Shown here: positions 20,075 through 30,684 of the stretch, in pieces
How the letters are laid out: each line of letters begins with the position of its first letter
Position numbering within the stretch: the first letter of the stretch is position 1
Assembly: GCA_025201805.1 (NCBI GenBank)
Contig: MU619299.1
Span: 17,807-65,506 of the forward strand
Direction: 5' to 3'
DNA length: 47,700 nucleotides
Source: Parasitella parasitica
Taxonomy: Eukaryota; Mucoromycota; Mucoromycetes; Mucorales; Mucoraceae
Program-made: the position numbers and the translations under genes
The notes under the pieces: generated by a model
Databases searched by the model: none
The model's input: the letters and a program-made list of their open reading frames with translations, nothing else
Told to the model about the DNA's origin: nothing

Positions 20075-21043
20075 ATGGTACACCATCCTGGCCGTGTATC
20101 CATCATCGGAGCAGGCACACTAGGCGGTACCATCGCTTATAGCCTCATGCTCACAAATGCCGCTAAAGAAATACTGTTGGTGGACATGTCGCAAAACATT
20201 ATCCAAGGGCAAGTGTTGGATTTAGCAGAAGTACCAAGCACAACAACAGTTCGTGCTGGTACCTTTAAAGAAGCAGGACAGTCTACATTGGTCATACTGA
20301 CGGCAGACACGCCACCTAGCGACACAAATCGCCAGCAATGGCTTAAAAGAAGCCGACACTTGTTGCAGAGCATTGCATCCAGCATGTCTCCTGTGCACTC
20401 GGAAATCATGGTTTTAGTCACCAGTGATCCTGTTGATTTATATGTACAATCTTTACAATCGTATTTCCCCCACGTGTCTCCGAACCGTATTTTTGGGCTA
20501 GGCAATGCCATGGCAACAGTTCGATTCGCAGAGTGGCTCAAAGAGATGATGACTTTGTCGTTGTCGTCTTCGTTGTCTTCGTCGTCTTCGTCGCCTTCAT
20601 TAGCCAAAATTACAGACGCCTACTGTATTGGAACACAGCATTTGCCAGTTGTAGTTTGGAGTAATGCCAAGGTCAATGGCTCGCCAGCGTCCGCATTATC
20701 CAATTTAACTGCACAAAGAGCCACTTGCGACAAAGTGGTTTCCAACCATCGACGATATTTGATCTGCGAGCGCAAAGGGGGGGCTTGGTTTGGCGAAGCT
20801 GCTGCTGTTACCCGACTCGTCGTGGCGATCCTCAGGCAGCAGCCTTCCTCTCGCACTGCCGATACCATTTGGGTTTTATCTGTAACTGTACCTCGTTACC
20901 AGTGTTGTCTTTCCTGGCCTGTGGTTATTTGCAACACGGGGGTCAAATGCCTGGTTGACATACTACTCTCAGCAGACGAACAAGAACAAATCCTGCAAGT
21001 GGTAGAGTCAAACGTAGCAGACTTTCAAGCAAGCTTTACTTAA
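20075..21043 (+). CDS. Divergent L-lactate/malate dehydrogenase-like protein
   Basis: Single-exon protein of 322 residues with the LDH/MDH fold. The nucleotide-binding start is intact: VSIIGAGTLGGTIAYSLM, then an Asp at the end of strand 2 (ILLVD) typical of NAD use. The family block order is kept: VILTADTPPSDTNRQQW (mobile loop), MVLVTSDPVDLYV, IFGLGNAMATVRFAEWL, IGTQHLPVVVWSN. Key residues depart from active enzymes, however. The Asn of the NPVD motif is Asp, the relay Asp just before the substrate-binding Arg (LD..R) is Ala (MATVRF), and the GEHGDS catalytic loop is rewritten as GTQHLP with one residue less. The substrate Arg and one loop Arg remain. A Ser-rich insertion (about residues 164-178) is encoded by a TCG/TCT repeat. 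Either substrate specificity has changed or catalysis is lost. Canonical Mucorales LDH genes are also about 320 residues. It converges on the next gene with 19 bp between stops. Confidence 0.8.
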   Translation: MVHHPGRVSIIGAGTLGGTIAYSLMLTNAAKEILLVDMSQNIIQGQVLDLAEVPSTTTVRAGTFKEAGQSTLVILTADTPPSDTNRQQWLKRSRHLLQSIASSMSPVHSEIMVLVTSDPVDLYVQSLQSYFPHVSPNRIFGLGNAMATVRFAEWLKEMMTLSLSSSLSSSSSSPSLAKITDAYCIGTQHLPVVVWSNAKVNGSPASALSNLTAQRATCDKVVSNHRRYLICERKGGAWFGEAAAVTRLVVAILRQQPSSRTADTIWVLSVTVPRYQCCLSWPVVICNTGVKCLVDILLSADEQEQILQVVESNVADFQASFT

Positions 21044-21062
21044 TTAATAAAATACCATGCAT

Positions 21063-22235
21063 TTATTTCTTGAATAATTTATTTAATCGAACTTTGAATT
21101 GGTCGTTCAAGCGAGCTGATGCAGAGGGCCTTGGCGAGCTCGGATTAGGGAAAAACGGTTGGATGTGCAATGAGCTCGCTTTCGAGGCTAAATTAGAAGA
21201 AATATAACTATCTTGGCTTTGGGTGCTTGATCTCCTACTCGCTATGCTACCTTGGCCGCCATTGGGGTTGGATTTCTTAATCCTATTTACAGCTCTTTGG
21301 AATTTGCTTTTAAATAACTGGCCTGGGCTAGACAAAGATGGTCTTGGGAGTGGTGGTAGCAGTAAAATGTCGTCCATCAACGCTATGGTATCGATCGAGG
21401 TGATGGCTGTATGTGGTAGAATTAGGCAGTCTGGTTGGTCTGACTGGTCTGACTGGTTTGGCTGGTCTGCCTGGTCTGGCTGATCTACTAATAAAATTGC
21501 TGCAGTAGAATTGTTGTCATGGGGTAAAGGAGTCATGACAGAACCGGTTGTCTGCTTGATAGCAGTAGAAGGTTTCGAGGCTGTTTCTAGTAACAACAGC
21601 GAGGATACCTCTTCATCTTCTTCAGAGGTTGATGAAGACGAGGAAAATGTCAACATGTCGTTTTGTGATGGGGATGTAATTAAAGGGTGCTGCTCTTTTT
21701 TGGCAGTGGTGTTGGTTTTAAAATTCCTTTGCTCGTCGTACTCGAGTTCTTGATGTATGGCAGACCAGTCGATGGAGCTATTTTCTTGTAAATGGTGATG
21801 ATTCTCATCATCGCTGACAAAATTAAAATGTGTGTCTAGCCTTGGTAATGTAGTTGGACAGGATGGAAATTTCATGAGGTTCTCGAAATCTATAGAAGAA
21901 GCATTGGAAATGTCATCCTGCTCGTGTTGATCGTCTAGTGTGCAGTGGTTAATGGATGCATAGTGCGGTTCGTTATCGTATTCTAGAGAGTTCTGCAGAG
22001 CGCAAGGAAGATTTGATGGTGGAGCTTCTATTAATTTGGTTTCCCTGGGTCTTTCGTCCTGCTGCTGCTTGAACAGCATGAAATATCCCAATACAAATGC
22101 TGCCAGCAGATAAGTAGGTAACTTTGCAACGATAAGCACACAAATCAATGGGATGAATTGACGAGGTATTTTTGATTTTTTCATGATTGCCTGTAAGATT
22201 TGTTGTTGTTGTTGTTGTTGTATAGTTGTTGTCAT
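21063..22235 (-). CDS. Single-pass membrane protein, Ser/Asp-rich, unknown function
   Basis: I do not recognise this protein. The chosen start (MTTTIQQQQQQQ) gives 390 residues; an in-frame ATG 16 codons upstream would add a Phe-rich stretch read from a poly-A/T region and is less likely. After the Gln run, a basic segment (MKKSKIPRQF) precedes one membrane helix, IPLICVLIVAKLPTYLLAAFVLGYFMLF. A long low-complexity acidic and Ser-rich region follows. It includes an imperfect DQPDQADQPNQSDQSDQPD tandem repeat, then a basic C-terminus with SKFQRAVNRIKKS and RLNDQFKVRLNKLFKK. The positive-inside rule is ambiguous because both flanks are charged. A single-anchor scaffold or adaptor is possible, but no known domain is visible. 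Tail-to-tail with the LDH-like gene. Confidence 0.7.
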   Translation of the reverse strand: MTTTIQQQQQQQILQAIMKKSKIPRQFIPLICVLIVAKLPTYLLAAFVLGYFMLFKQQQDERPRETKLIEAPPSNLPCALQNSLEYDNEPHYASINHCTLDDQHEQDDISNASSIDFENLMKFPSCPTTLPRLDTHFNFVSDDENHHHLQENSSIDWSAIHQELEYDEQRNFKTNTTAKKEQHPLITSPSQNDMLTFSSSSSTSEEDEEVSSLLLLETASKPSTAIKQTTGSVMTPLPHDNNSTAAILLVDQPDQADQPNQSDQSDQPDCLILPHTAITSIDTIALMDDILLLPPLPRPSLSSPGQLFKSKFQRAVNRIKKSNPNGGQGSIASRRSSTQSQDSYISSNLASKASSLHIQPFFPNPSSPRPSASARLNDQFKVRLNKLFKK

Positions 22236-22744
22236 TGTATCATCATGTAGGAGGAAAAAGAAGAAAAAAGAATGAGAAATCACATTTTCAATACATACAA
22301 AAAAATTTCAAGGGGATCAAGTGTATGGAATGCTGTGCTTATTTTACACCACCCACCACCCATGAATGGACCTCCTATTTCGCTCCCTTTCTCTTTCAAC
22401 ACTTTTTTTTTTTTTTTTTTTTGACCAGGACATACGACTATTCTTGGTATATAAAAACAAAAAAAAACAAAAAAAAGGTCATTAGTGATATTTTAAATGC
22501 AAGTATGGCATACACCTTTTTAATTCATAATTTGCTGTTTTTATTGTTATGTTTATTTAATCTCCATCACAGCGTATTCAAATGTCAATTTCAACCTTAT
22601 ATTATGAAAATAGATGTTTGGAACACATACGTCTCCTTTTGCTTATGTTGGCCCCTGGCGTTGTTACATAATGTATGGCCACACAACATTCGTAAAGTAC
22701 ATTAAAGCACAACAATCAATTCAAGAAAGCATGTCGATGATTGG

Positions 22745-22837
<93 letters not shown>

Positions 22838-23052
22838 CATGACTAACCCAACCATTAAGAATAAAACCCATTAGTTGTTACACTCTCCTTTTATTCTATT
22901 CTCCTGGAGATACATGTTATGCGTACATGGCCCTCTCTTTTCATATGTCTCATGCAGAATCCAAAATTGATCTGCGTTTTAAGCTATATAAAGCACTTTT
23001 TACCCTGAGTAAAAAATAAAACTGATGACTTTAATTCAAATACACTGATAAT
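22236..23052. other. Intergenic with 87-nt poly-A run
   Basis: No gene supported. It holds a T tract at 22401-22422 and an uninterrupted A run of about 87 nt at 22748-22834. Frames through the run would encode polylysine and are not credible. Confidence 0.6.
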
Positions 23053-23220
23053 ATGTCCCCTCCGCCTTTTGCTCAATATCAATATCTTAAAGTTATTAAT
23101 GAACACAATTATGGTAAATTAATTTCACTCGTTCTTGGATATAAAGATACAAAACTACTTTTACTGATTCAAAGCTTGAATCAGATTTTTAAAAGGGCAT
23201 CCAGGCTATTTTTCTCGTAA
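23053..23220 (+). CDS. Possible small protein, 55 residues
   Basis: A short complete frame MSPPPFAQYQYLKVINEHNY... to LFFS with no recognised domain. Composition is protein-like (mixed, helical, basic near the end), but no homologue is known to me and no splice evidence exists. It lies between a poly-A region and the convergent PDE gene. It may be chance. Confidence 0.2.
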   Translation: MSPPPFAQYQYLKVINEHNYGKLISLVLGYKDTKLLLLIQSLNQIFKRASRLFFS

Positions 23221-23467
23221 GACCGACATCAGACCACAGATTTTGAGTGTTGCTTGAAAGTGAAAAACTGAGTTCACAGCCATGTTTGATGACATTTGTG
23301 AATTCAGTTTCTCAAAAAAAAATCTTGCAACTTGTATAATAGAAAATTACACCAAAATTCTAAATCTAAAGTTTATACATGTCTTATATACAACACTACA
23401 ATACTATTTACACTGAAAGAGCAAAATCTGTCTCCAAAAAAAAAAAAAAAAAACCGGAAAGAGCGAG

Positions 23468-24953
23468 CTATTCAAAGAAGGATACAATTTTAGGTTGATT
23501 AAGCATATACGTGCTCAACTCTTCGCTCTTCCTTCGATTTTTAGTGATTGATGAGGACCGAGTATGATGTATTTGCCGTAACATGCCAACGCTGCCAACT
23601 TCTTCACTCTTTCGCCGCATTGCTGGCATTAACGGAGTAGCTAAAAACTGCTGTACATTGTTGGAGCTAGCACTTCTCTTGAGCGCAAGCAGCAACCTGT
23701 TTCTTTCTTGTACAACAGAATCAGGAATTTGCACGGTTCCGGCAGCAATTGTCATGGGGAATGTTCCCAGCGTAGTCTCAACAGAAGGAATGCCATGCAC
23801 ATCACTAATTGTCTCCGTCGATAGATCGAGCCATTCTTGACGGTTTCTCGTACAAGCATGCACAAGTTCTATACATTTGGGGAATAGCTCGGATAATGCT
23901 TCAAAATATGGATTCACAATGAAGTCGATAAAACCCACATTGATTTTGGAAGGATTGGCAATCGTTTGGTCCATGTTGGGTGAAACAGGAAGACCTAGAC
24001 TGAGCTCCCTTTCACCTTGGCGAAAGAATTCAACACATACTAGACGAGATTGTTGGTAAAAGACAGGCCATGGGCGACACGGGTTGCTGACATCTGCAGC
24101 ATGTAGCAGTATATTGCACATCATGAGTCGCTCCTTTTTATTTAGCACTGACGTATCTGTCACGGTCGTGGTCGCTGTGGGCATGGCCTGGCTGAAATGC
24201 CTTTGTTTGAAATATTCGAATGGATTGTCATGTTTGGAGAATATTGGTTTTAGAGCTGATTTCAAATGTTGCATCTGAGACGCACGTTTGATCTTGTCAT
24301 GGAGAACTGCGATATTATCTTTTAGTGTGAAATGACAGACCATGTCCGTCGCTAGTATCATTTGAACAATGGATGACTTGAAGTCTTGCAGAGTGATAGG
24401 ACATCCAAATTCTTGGCTCTTGCTCTCCACATGACGTAGGTAGTTGTGCTTTTCAAAAAGCTGCAGTGCGATTGTGGACGAATGGCTCTCCAAAACAGAC
24501 AAGTTGTTGTATCGCAAAGCTCTTTCTGTTTTGCAAGATACTTCAAAGCCATTGTTGTTACCGGGCTGTGTACGTAGAGGATTAAAGACTGAGTGGGACG
24601 GTCCTCTTTGTAGCAACACTTACATGTCCTATGTCATGGAATAGCGCAGCTAGCATCAGCATAGCCAAATCAAATCTATTCAAATATTCAGACATGCCAT
24701 ATCCGCTCAACATGTGATGTAAAACCATCGCTACGTCGACAGCATGATAGAACGAGTGGTACGGATTGTCGTTGTATTCCCTTTCTATATCGATGAGTAG
24801 GTCCAAGAAATCCGAGGTAGTTGTTCCGAGCGTTTGGCATATGCCGATGCGCTGGAAGATGCCAGCGATAAAGCCATAGACCTCGCTGCGGGATTTGCCA
24901 TGCAGAGAGTAGTCCAATGCATGGTGATTTGGATGGTCTGATATCTTTAACAT
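23468..24953 (-). CDS. Class I 3',5'-cyclic-nucleotide phosphodiesterase
   Basis: Hydrolyses cAMP (or cGMP) and so limits PKA signalling. Two exons, 24624-24953 and 23468-24565, give 475 residues. A further 5' exon at 25023-25079 joined to 24956 would be in frame and add about 20 residues (MIILRHNSLSSSDLFAIET). The catalytic PDEase_I domain is complete after splicing. It has YHSFYHAVDV (general-acid His), ALFHDIGHPGNNNGF across the intron (metal His-Asp), RALRYNNLSVLESHS, ILATDMVCHF, the second metal Asp in LLHAADVSNPCRPW, and GFIDFIVNPYFEAL. The C-terminal tail carries two copies of RRKSEE, both fitting the RRxS protein kinase A consensus. That suggests, as inference, feedback phosphorylation by PKA. 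Like malic enzyme upstream it is on the minus strand, with separate promoters. The N-terminus has no known regulatory domain. Confidence 0.92.
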
Positions 24954-24956
24954 TAT

Positions 24957-25255
24957 CTATTTGTATTAAACTTTAACCTTAAATTTCACAATTCAGGCCA
25001 CTGTGTGATGCATGATACCCACTGTTTCGATTGCGAACAGATCGCTGCTTGATAGGCTATTGTGTCTTAGGATGATCATTTTGTCTAAAAAATCGAATTG
25101 CACAAAAAGAAGAGAGAAAGAGAGTAATAGAACAAAAAAGTTTTTTTTTTTTTTTCCGTATATATTAAAAAATAACCAAGTTCAATCTGACATCATTGCC
25201 GAAAGTATCCGTGTTTTTGTGTCAGAAAATGGCAGTGGAATTAAAGTGAAACATT
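24957..25255. other. Spacer between malic enzyme and PDE
   Basis: Contains the possible first PDE exon (25023-25079, minus), its 66-nt intron, and a T tract at 25141-25156. It also covers the 3' flank of malic enzyme. Nothing else is supported. Confidence 0.4.
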
Positions 25256-27257
25256 TTATATAGACGATAAGGATCCATAGCCTTCTTGCGTGGGCGTCCA
25301 CATTTCACTTGCAACATATTCCAGCAACTCCTTGTGGCTCAAGCGTTTCAAATCCTGCTCCCTTTGACAGAGCCCTTCCTTGATGGACTGTTCAATCACA
25401 GCAGCAGCAACAATAGCAGAGACTTGGCGGATGCGCACCAGAGACGGATACAGCCAGCCTTGACTTGACTCCTCGGCTGTTAACGAATCTGCCAGTGCCT
25501 TTGAAGCACTGTATATCATGCCATCGGAAATCATGGTAGGTTTAGCCAACACACCAGCAAACCCTAACCCAGGGAAAATGTACATGTTGTTGCCTTGGCC
25601 GGGAATGCGGACTTCGCCAGTAGCTTGGATCGTGTAGCTAGGGAATGCTGTGCCTGACGCAAAGATGACTCGATTTTCTGTAGCCTCCATGGCTTCTGCA
25701 AATGTGCACTCGGCCTGTGTAGCAGGGTTGGACAACGGAAACACAATAGGCTGCTTGTTGATAGATGCTAGGCGCTGGAGAACCTGTGTGTTAAATGCGC
25801 CAGTGGTAGAGGATAAACCGATTAACCTATGGTGATTTGCGTGTGTCAGTTAGTATTGGACTGAACCCGCCCCCCACCACCACCTATGTTTTACAGATAC
25901 ACAACTTACGCAGTAGGTTTGACATAGTTGACAATGTCAATCAACTCTTTATATTGCTCATTTTGATTGTCATTACGGGCAAAGTAGATTTTATGCTGAG
26001 CCAATCTATCGCCACGATCCATAGTAACAAGGCCCTGCAGTTTGTGTTGTTAGATACTGCCATGTATACATATATGCAAANNNNNNNNNNNNNNNAAAAA
26101 AAAAAAAAAAAAACCCTCCCCGTGCTGTACCTTGGAATCAACAATCCAGAATACACGTCTGGCCTCATCTTCCGCCATGCCAAACTCGGTCTGGAAATAG
26201 TCTTGAATCTGTCGAGCAACACCAATAGCCGCAGAGCCAGCGCCATAAAACACAATGCGATGATCTCTAGGTAAGACACCGTTTTCATTTTGGACTTTGC
26301 GAATAGCATTGATGACTCCTGACAAAATAACTGCACCGGTGCCTTGGATATCGTCATTGAAGCAAACGAGTTTTTTTTGATATTTTTCCAAGAGGCCAAA
26401 TGCATGCTCGCTGGACCAGTCTTCAAACTGGATGAGCAAGTCGGGATAGACGTCGTAGATTGTGCTTAAAACCGTGTCTACAATGGAATAGAACTCTTCA
26501 TCGCTAGGACGCGGCTGGCGAAGGCCAATATAAAAGTCATCGCTGCGCAACTTTTCGTTGCTGGTACCCAAATCCAGGACAATAGGCAAAGTGCGACGAG
26601 GATCAATACCAGCACCGGCCACATACAGTTGCAATTTGCCAATGCTAATGCCAATACCATTGCTGCCCAAATCACCCAAACCCAGAATACGGGAGCCATC
26701 TGTAATGACAGCAATCTCAGGAGAAAAGTTGGGTACAGGTCTATAATTAGCAATCGTATCTTTGAGGTTTTTCAAATCTGTAGAGTCAATGTATAACCCA
26801 TCAGGTACACCGGGACCAGCTAAAAAGGGGTAGATGTTGGAATACTCAACACAGGCCGTACCGACAGTAGGGGTATAAATCACAGGAGCAAATTCTTGTA
26901 AATCGTCCATGATAATCTTGTAAAAGAGACGAGTGTTGGAGGATCTCAATTGTGCCAAAAAAATGTACTTTTCAAGCATGGTAGATTTTGATCTGACATG
27001 CTGTAATGCGCGGCGTCTTTGAATGTCCATAGTCTCAATAGCAGAAGGCAATAAACCTGTTAATCCCAATGCTTTGCGCTTTTGCTGCTCAATTGCTGTG
27101 CCTGTGCTTTGAGTGTTGAGACACTGTGCATATATCAAGCGCTCGGATTATTATGTTTACCTTCATTGTCATACCCAGAGATATATCGAAGAGTCTTTTG
27201 TTGCTTTTGAGATTGCGTGTCTGTATTAGGCGCAGTAGTATAAAATGAAGGTGCCAT
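25256..27257 (-). CDS. Malic enzyme (NAD(P)-dependent, decarboxylating)
   Basis: Converts malate to pyruvate and CO2 with NAD(P)H. In Mucorales such enzymes are linked to NADPH supply for fatty-acid synthesis. Four exons: 27161-27257, 26131-27101, 25910-26034 and 25256-25826; 587 residues. Hallmarks: PVIYTPTVGTACVEYSNIY, GSRILGLGDLGSNGIGISIGK, LQFEDWSSEHAF, FNDDIQGTGAV and the Rossmann motif FYGAGSAAIGVARQI. The C-terminal domain has PIVFPLSNPATQAECT and NNMYIFPGLGFAG. The catalytic Tyr and Lys and the Glu/Asp/Asp metal ligands all fall in intact blocks. The first 30 residues are Gln/Ser/Thr-rich without clear amphipathic character. A cytosolic location is therefore more likely than mitochondrial, though this is not certain. 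Intron 2 (26035-26130) contains a 15-base N gap and a poly-A tract, so its exact length is unknown; the coding sequence is unaffected. Cofactor preference is not decided from sequence. Confidence 0.95.
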
Positions 27258-27753
27258 TTTGACGATACAAAATGTATATTATACAAAGAAGCTCTCTTTT
27301 TATATCAAACAGAGAATCGCGCTATAGTTCCAAAATATCTACGAATCAGATAACCAAGCTGCTTTGTATTTTCGGCTTATTCATGATTTCAAAGGTAATT
27401 TGTGGGGAAAGAGATATCCCATTATTAATACGTACGACCCTGTTTTGCAGAGTTGACAGAAATAAGGGTATAATTTTTGAAAATCTCCTGGCTTGGTATA
27501 CCATACCTGAATATTGTGCAATATATCAATACAAACCTTGAAACTCAGTGGATCTCTTTAAATGTATAACAAGAATGGTTTTTGCGGGGAATTCTTGTAT
27601 GTAATATGGAAAACGTTTGGGGGAAAATCTCACCAGAAGGTGGGAAATATACCCTTTTATGTATATTTGTGTTGATCAAGTCAGCTAATTTCAACGGTTA
27701 GAGGTAGGCATCTATAGTCTATTAGGTGCTCTAATTTATACGCCTTTCTTTTT
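27258..27753. other. Intergenic, malic enzyme upstream region
   Basis: 496 bp, AT-rich, upstream of the malic-enzyme start. One 89-codon frame on the plus strand (27272-27541) has no recognisable feature and is not called. Confidence 0.4.
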
Positions 27754-27900
27754 TCATTTACTTGTTTGCTTCTTAATGGCTGGTTTATAACCCTGTTCAT
27801 AGAGCATCTCGTATTTTGTCAGATGGCTCTCCCGCATTGGCTTTTTCGTTTGAGCAGTCTGTTCTGGATTTTTGCTGGAAAGAGTTTCCTCAATATCCAT
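27754..27900 (-). CDS. Possible small charged protein, 48 residues
   Basis: A complete frame MDIEETLSSKNPEQTAQTKK... ending YEQGYKPAIKKQTSK. The composition is hydrophilic and helical, rich in Lys, Glu, Gln and Thr, and looks more like a real protein than random AT-rich sequence. No domain is recognised. It could also be the last exon of a longer gene, since no promoter signal was checked. Confidence 0.3.
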   Translation of the reverse strand: MDIEETLSSKNPEQTAQTKKPMRESHLTKYEMLYEQGYKPAIKKQTSK

Positions 27901-28139
27901 AAAGTTTATTAATGGAACATGTTTGTTGTATTAAGCCAGTCTTATTGCAGTTTCCAAAAACCCTCCTTTTCCCCTTATGGTAAAAAGTGCATTTAGATAA
28001 AAAGAAGGGTATAATTTATGCTAAAGATCCACGTTATATGCCTCAGATCATGAATAGATGGGATTTTTCAAGCAAGAGCATAGACGAATACCTTCGTTTT
28101 CTTTTAAATTTTTTTATTTTATTTCAATTGGTTCTTTTA

Positions 28140-29944
28140 TCAATTCACCGCGTCTTCTTCTGCTTTGGATGACTCACGTAAAGCTGTCAAAAGAAGATAG
28201 CACTCCTCTAAGATATCTACACATAAAGCTTGACCTGCAAGTATCGAAATATGATAATTACCACAAAAGTTGCTTTTTTTTTCCTCGCTTCATTTTATAA
28301 ATACCTTCAGGAATATGCCCTCTATCATCATAGAATTTACCATCCTTGCGCAGATTTTCGATACTTGTGAGTTTCATTTCATAGCTAATGCTCATAATGT
28401 AAATAAACGGGAACAAAATAAGCAGCACAACTTACGGGTAGAGTTCTTCTGCAGAACAAGGAGCTCCAGTCTTCTTAACAGCCAGTAGACATTGGCGCAC
28501 AGTTGTTAGTTGATTGTAGACTGGTGTTAGGGCTTCTGAAACAGGAACACTTTCACTCAAGAGGACAAAAATCATCCGATAACATTTGTTGAGCAAGAAT
28601 TCAAGGATTGTTTGGCCTTCGGGCGCAGTTTTACCATCCTCATTCAAGAACTTGCCCAATAACGTAGGATCACCGACTTCTTCCTCGTTGTCATCACTGT
28701 ATTTCAACTTTACAATGTCATGAAGTTGGTGCTGGTAGGTGAATAAGTCTGTTTGACGTAGTGTCCATTTATGCGTTAATTCCAAGCGTTCCAACTGATT
28801 CTTGATTTCAAGCAGACGCTCACGAATACTCTGAAGATTGGGAGAAAATCCTTCACTACAAGCAATAATGAGATCGTGAGACCAAAAGTAAAGCTGCTCC
28901 AAAAGGTTGACCAGGACAGCTTGACCAGCAGGAACATTTACCCCATCTTCTCCTAAAAATTTGCCATTCACTCGCATATTGTCAATAGCGCGGATCTTTT
29001 CTTGCAGAGGTTTGATATCATTGGGTGAGTAGTTGCTACGACAGCATACAGAAGCAAGATGGCGTCTAATACGTAGCATTTTGTCTCGGATGGGGATACT
29101 ATTTAGAAGTTGTGAGTTTCAGTAATCATGTTTTTGCTATGTTACTGACAGTTCAGGCGCAACTTCGTGGATCGTGGCGATTAAGGCGTCGTAAATATGG
29201 CCTTCAGTGAATTTGATATCATTAATAGCACATTTCTTCAATAAAATAGATTATTCAACTTACTGCATTGCATGTATTTGTACTTTAAAACTTGCATGAC
29301 AGAATCCGGCAAAGCATGGCTTTTGTCATCAACATATAGAATCTTGTTGATTTCATCTAACTTGACTTTGTAGGGCTTCAAATACTCTTCTTCATATACA
29401 CCAAATTCTTCTAAACGATCAAAGATGTGCTACGTATAACAAGTCGCTCAACAAAATGAACCTTTATGCGTTACGCAATATATATATATATATATATATA
29501 TATACGCACCTTGATTGCCACTACTTGAGAATACACAGCAGGACCTGAAGCAATAAGAGGATTATCAGTATGTATCATTATTGCTTTTCTATAAGATCAT
29601 CTTACTTTCTCGCTTTTTACCCAATGAAAGAAAGCACAAACTAAGCATTTGCAGTACTTCGTCTAATACATCATCCGCTCTGTTCAATACACGATTTTTG
29701 TCCAAAAGTCTGCCACCTCGAATGTCGCTTAGAATCTTCATTTCAGCTTCGGTCTCGAGACGTAAAGGCATGATATCTTCCATTTTAAGGTAGCTTGAAC
29801 GATTACGTTTGGCAGCTGATAGTTTTGCTCGGATAGCTATTAATCTGTCAAGTGAGGCTAATTCTGAATACATGGTTAATGCTGGTAATTGCATACATTG
29901 ACAGACGTCTACTCTATACCTTCTGCAGGAACTTTGTGAGGCAT
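28140..29944 (-). CDS. DUF2408 repeat protein
   Basis: Fungal DUF2408 (PF10303-type) protein of unknown function, 463 residues from eight exons: 29920-29944, 29606-29881, 29510-29544, 29264-29429, 29150-29201, 28436-29098, 28305-28384 and 28140-28234. It begins MPHKVPAEALTMYSELASLDRL. The core repeats a motif with Gly-Lys-Phe, a short acidic turn and PxGQxxLxxLLxxxY. The copies are VNGKFLGEDGVNVPAGQAVL, LLGKFLNEDGKTAPEGQTIL and KDGKFYDDRGHIPEGQALC, with two weaker ones earlier (IRGGRLLDKNRVLNRADDVL and LYVDDKSHALPDSVMQVLKY). A TAA right after LYP in exon 6 is really the start of donor GTAAGT. Splicing there restores the third strong repeat, and the total length is a multiple of three. The intron at 29475-29504 holds a TA dinucleotide repeat. 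Cytoplasmic location is assumed; no signal or membrane segment is seen. Confidence 0.88.
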
Positions 29945-30684
29945 TTCTCGGTTGAATTTTAGATTGTGTGGAGAATGAATGAAAGAATAGTGTCTGATGA
30001 TAATTTCAAAGAAGCAGTTGGTGTGATATATATCTTCCGTGTCCTACCGAAAAAGACTGCTAGGCTGTGTGACATTGTGTCTCATGTTTTTGGGAGCAAA
30101 AGGCCAATTAAAGCTATTGGGTTCATTGTTCATTGTTAGCACAGGGCGCGCTGATGAAGAATAGATATAGCTTTAAACATAAGTGTTTCTTTATGTTTAA
30201 AAAAAAACTCTTTATACAAGTGCTTAAAGATAGCTGATTGATTCAACATCGCAGCAGATCAATCTAAATCGCTTTTTTTAAGAAACAATGCGAACTCTAC
30301 TACTATGTTATACGGTATATAGTGATCCAATACACATGTCATGGCTCAAGCATGTCTTTTTCATTAAAATCTTTCATACCTTTATTATATTTTAAAATTA
30401 ATTACTTGGCGTATTATCTACGTGCAAAAGGATTTCTCAAACAGAAGATACTTACTTTCACAATTAATATATTCTAGAAAACACATCTGTTGTATTCACA
30501 TTTTGTCAACTGGATTCCTAAAATTTTTATTTTTTCCGAGACGTAAATTACTCAATGAACCAATAATTTATTTCAAGTGTACAAAATTTCAAAATATATT
30601 AAAGTGGGATTTTTTGATTCTAATAATTATAAATCTGATGAAAAAAAAAAACTCTCGATCTAAAGCGAGTAAGTTTTGTTACAA
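29945..30684. other. Intergenic, no gene recognised
   Basis: 740 bp upstream of the DUF2408 gene and downstream of chitin deacetylase. CCAAT-like sequences occur at 30102 (plus) and 30116 (minus). Nothing coding is supported. Confidence 0.45.

Noticed and set aside
20137-20607. 156-codon antisense frame inside the LDH-like gene
   Set aside because: Shadow of the sense coding region; Asp/Glu run is the complement of the Ser codon repeat.
22614-22874. Frame through the long poly-A encoding polylysine
   Set aside because: Product of the homopolymer run; no protein-like sequence on either side.
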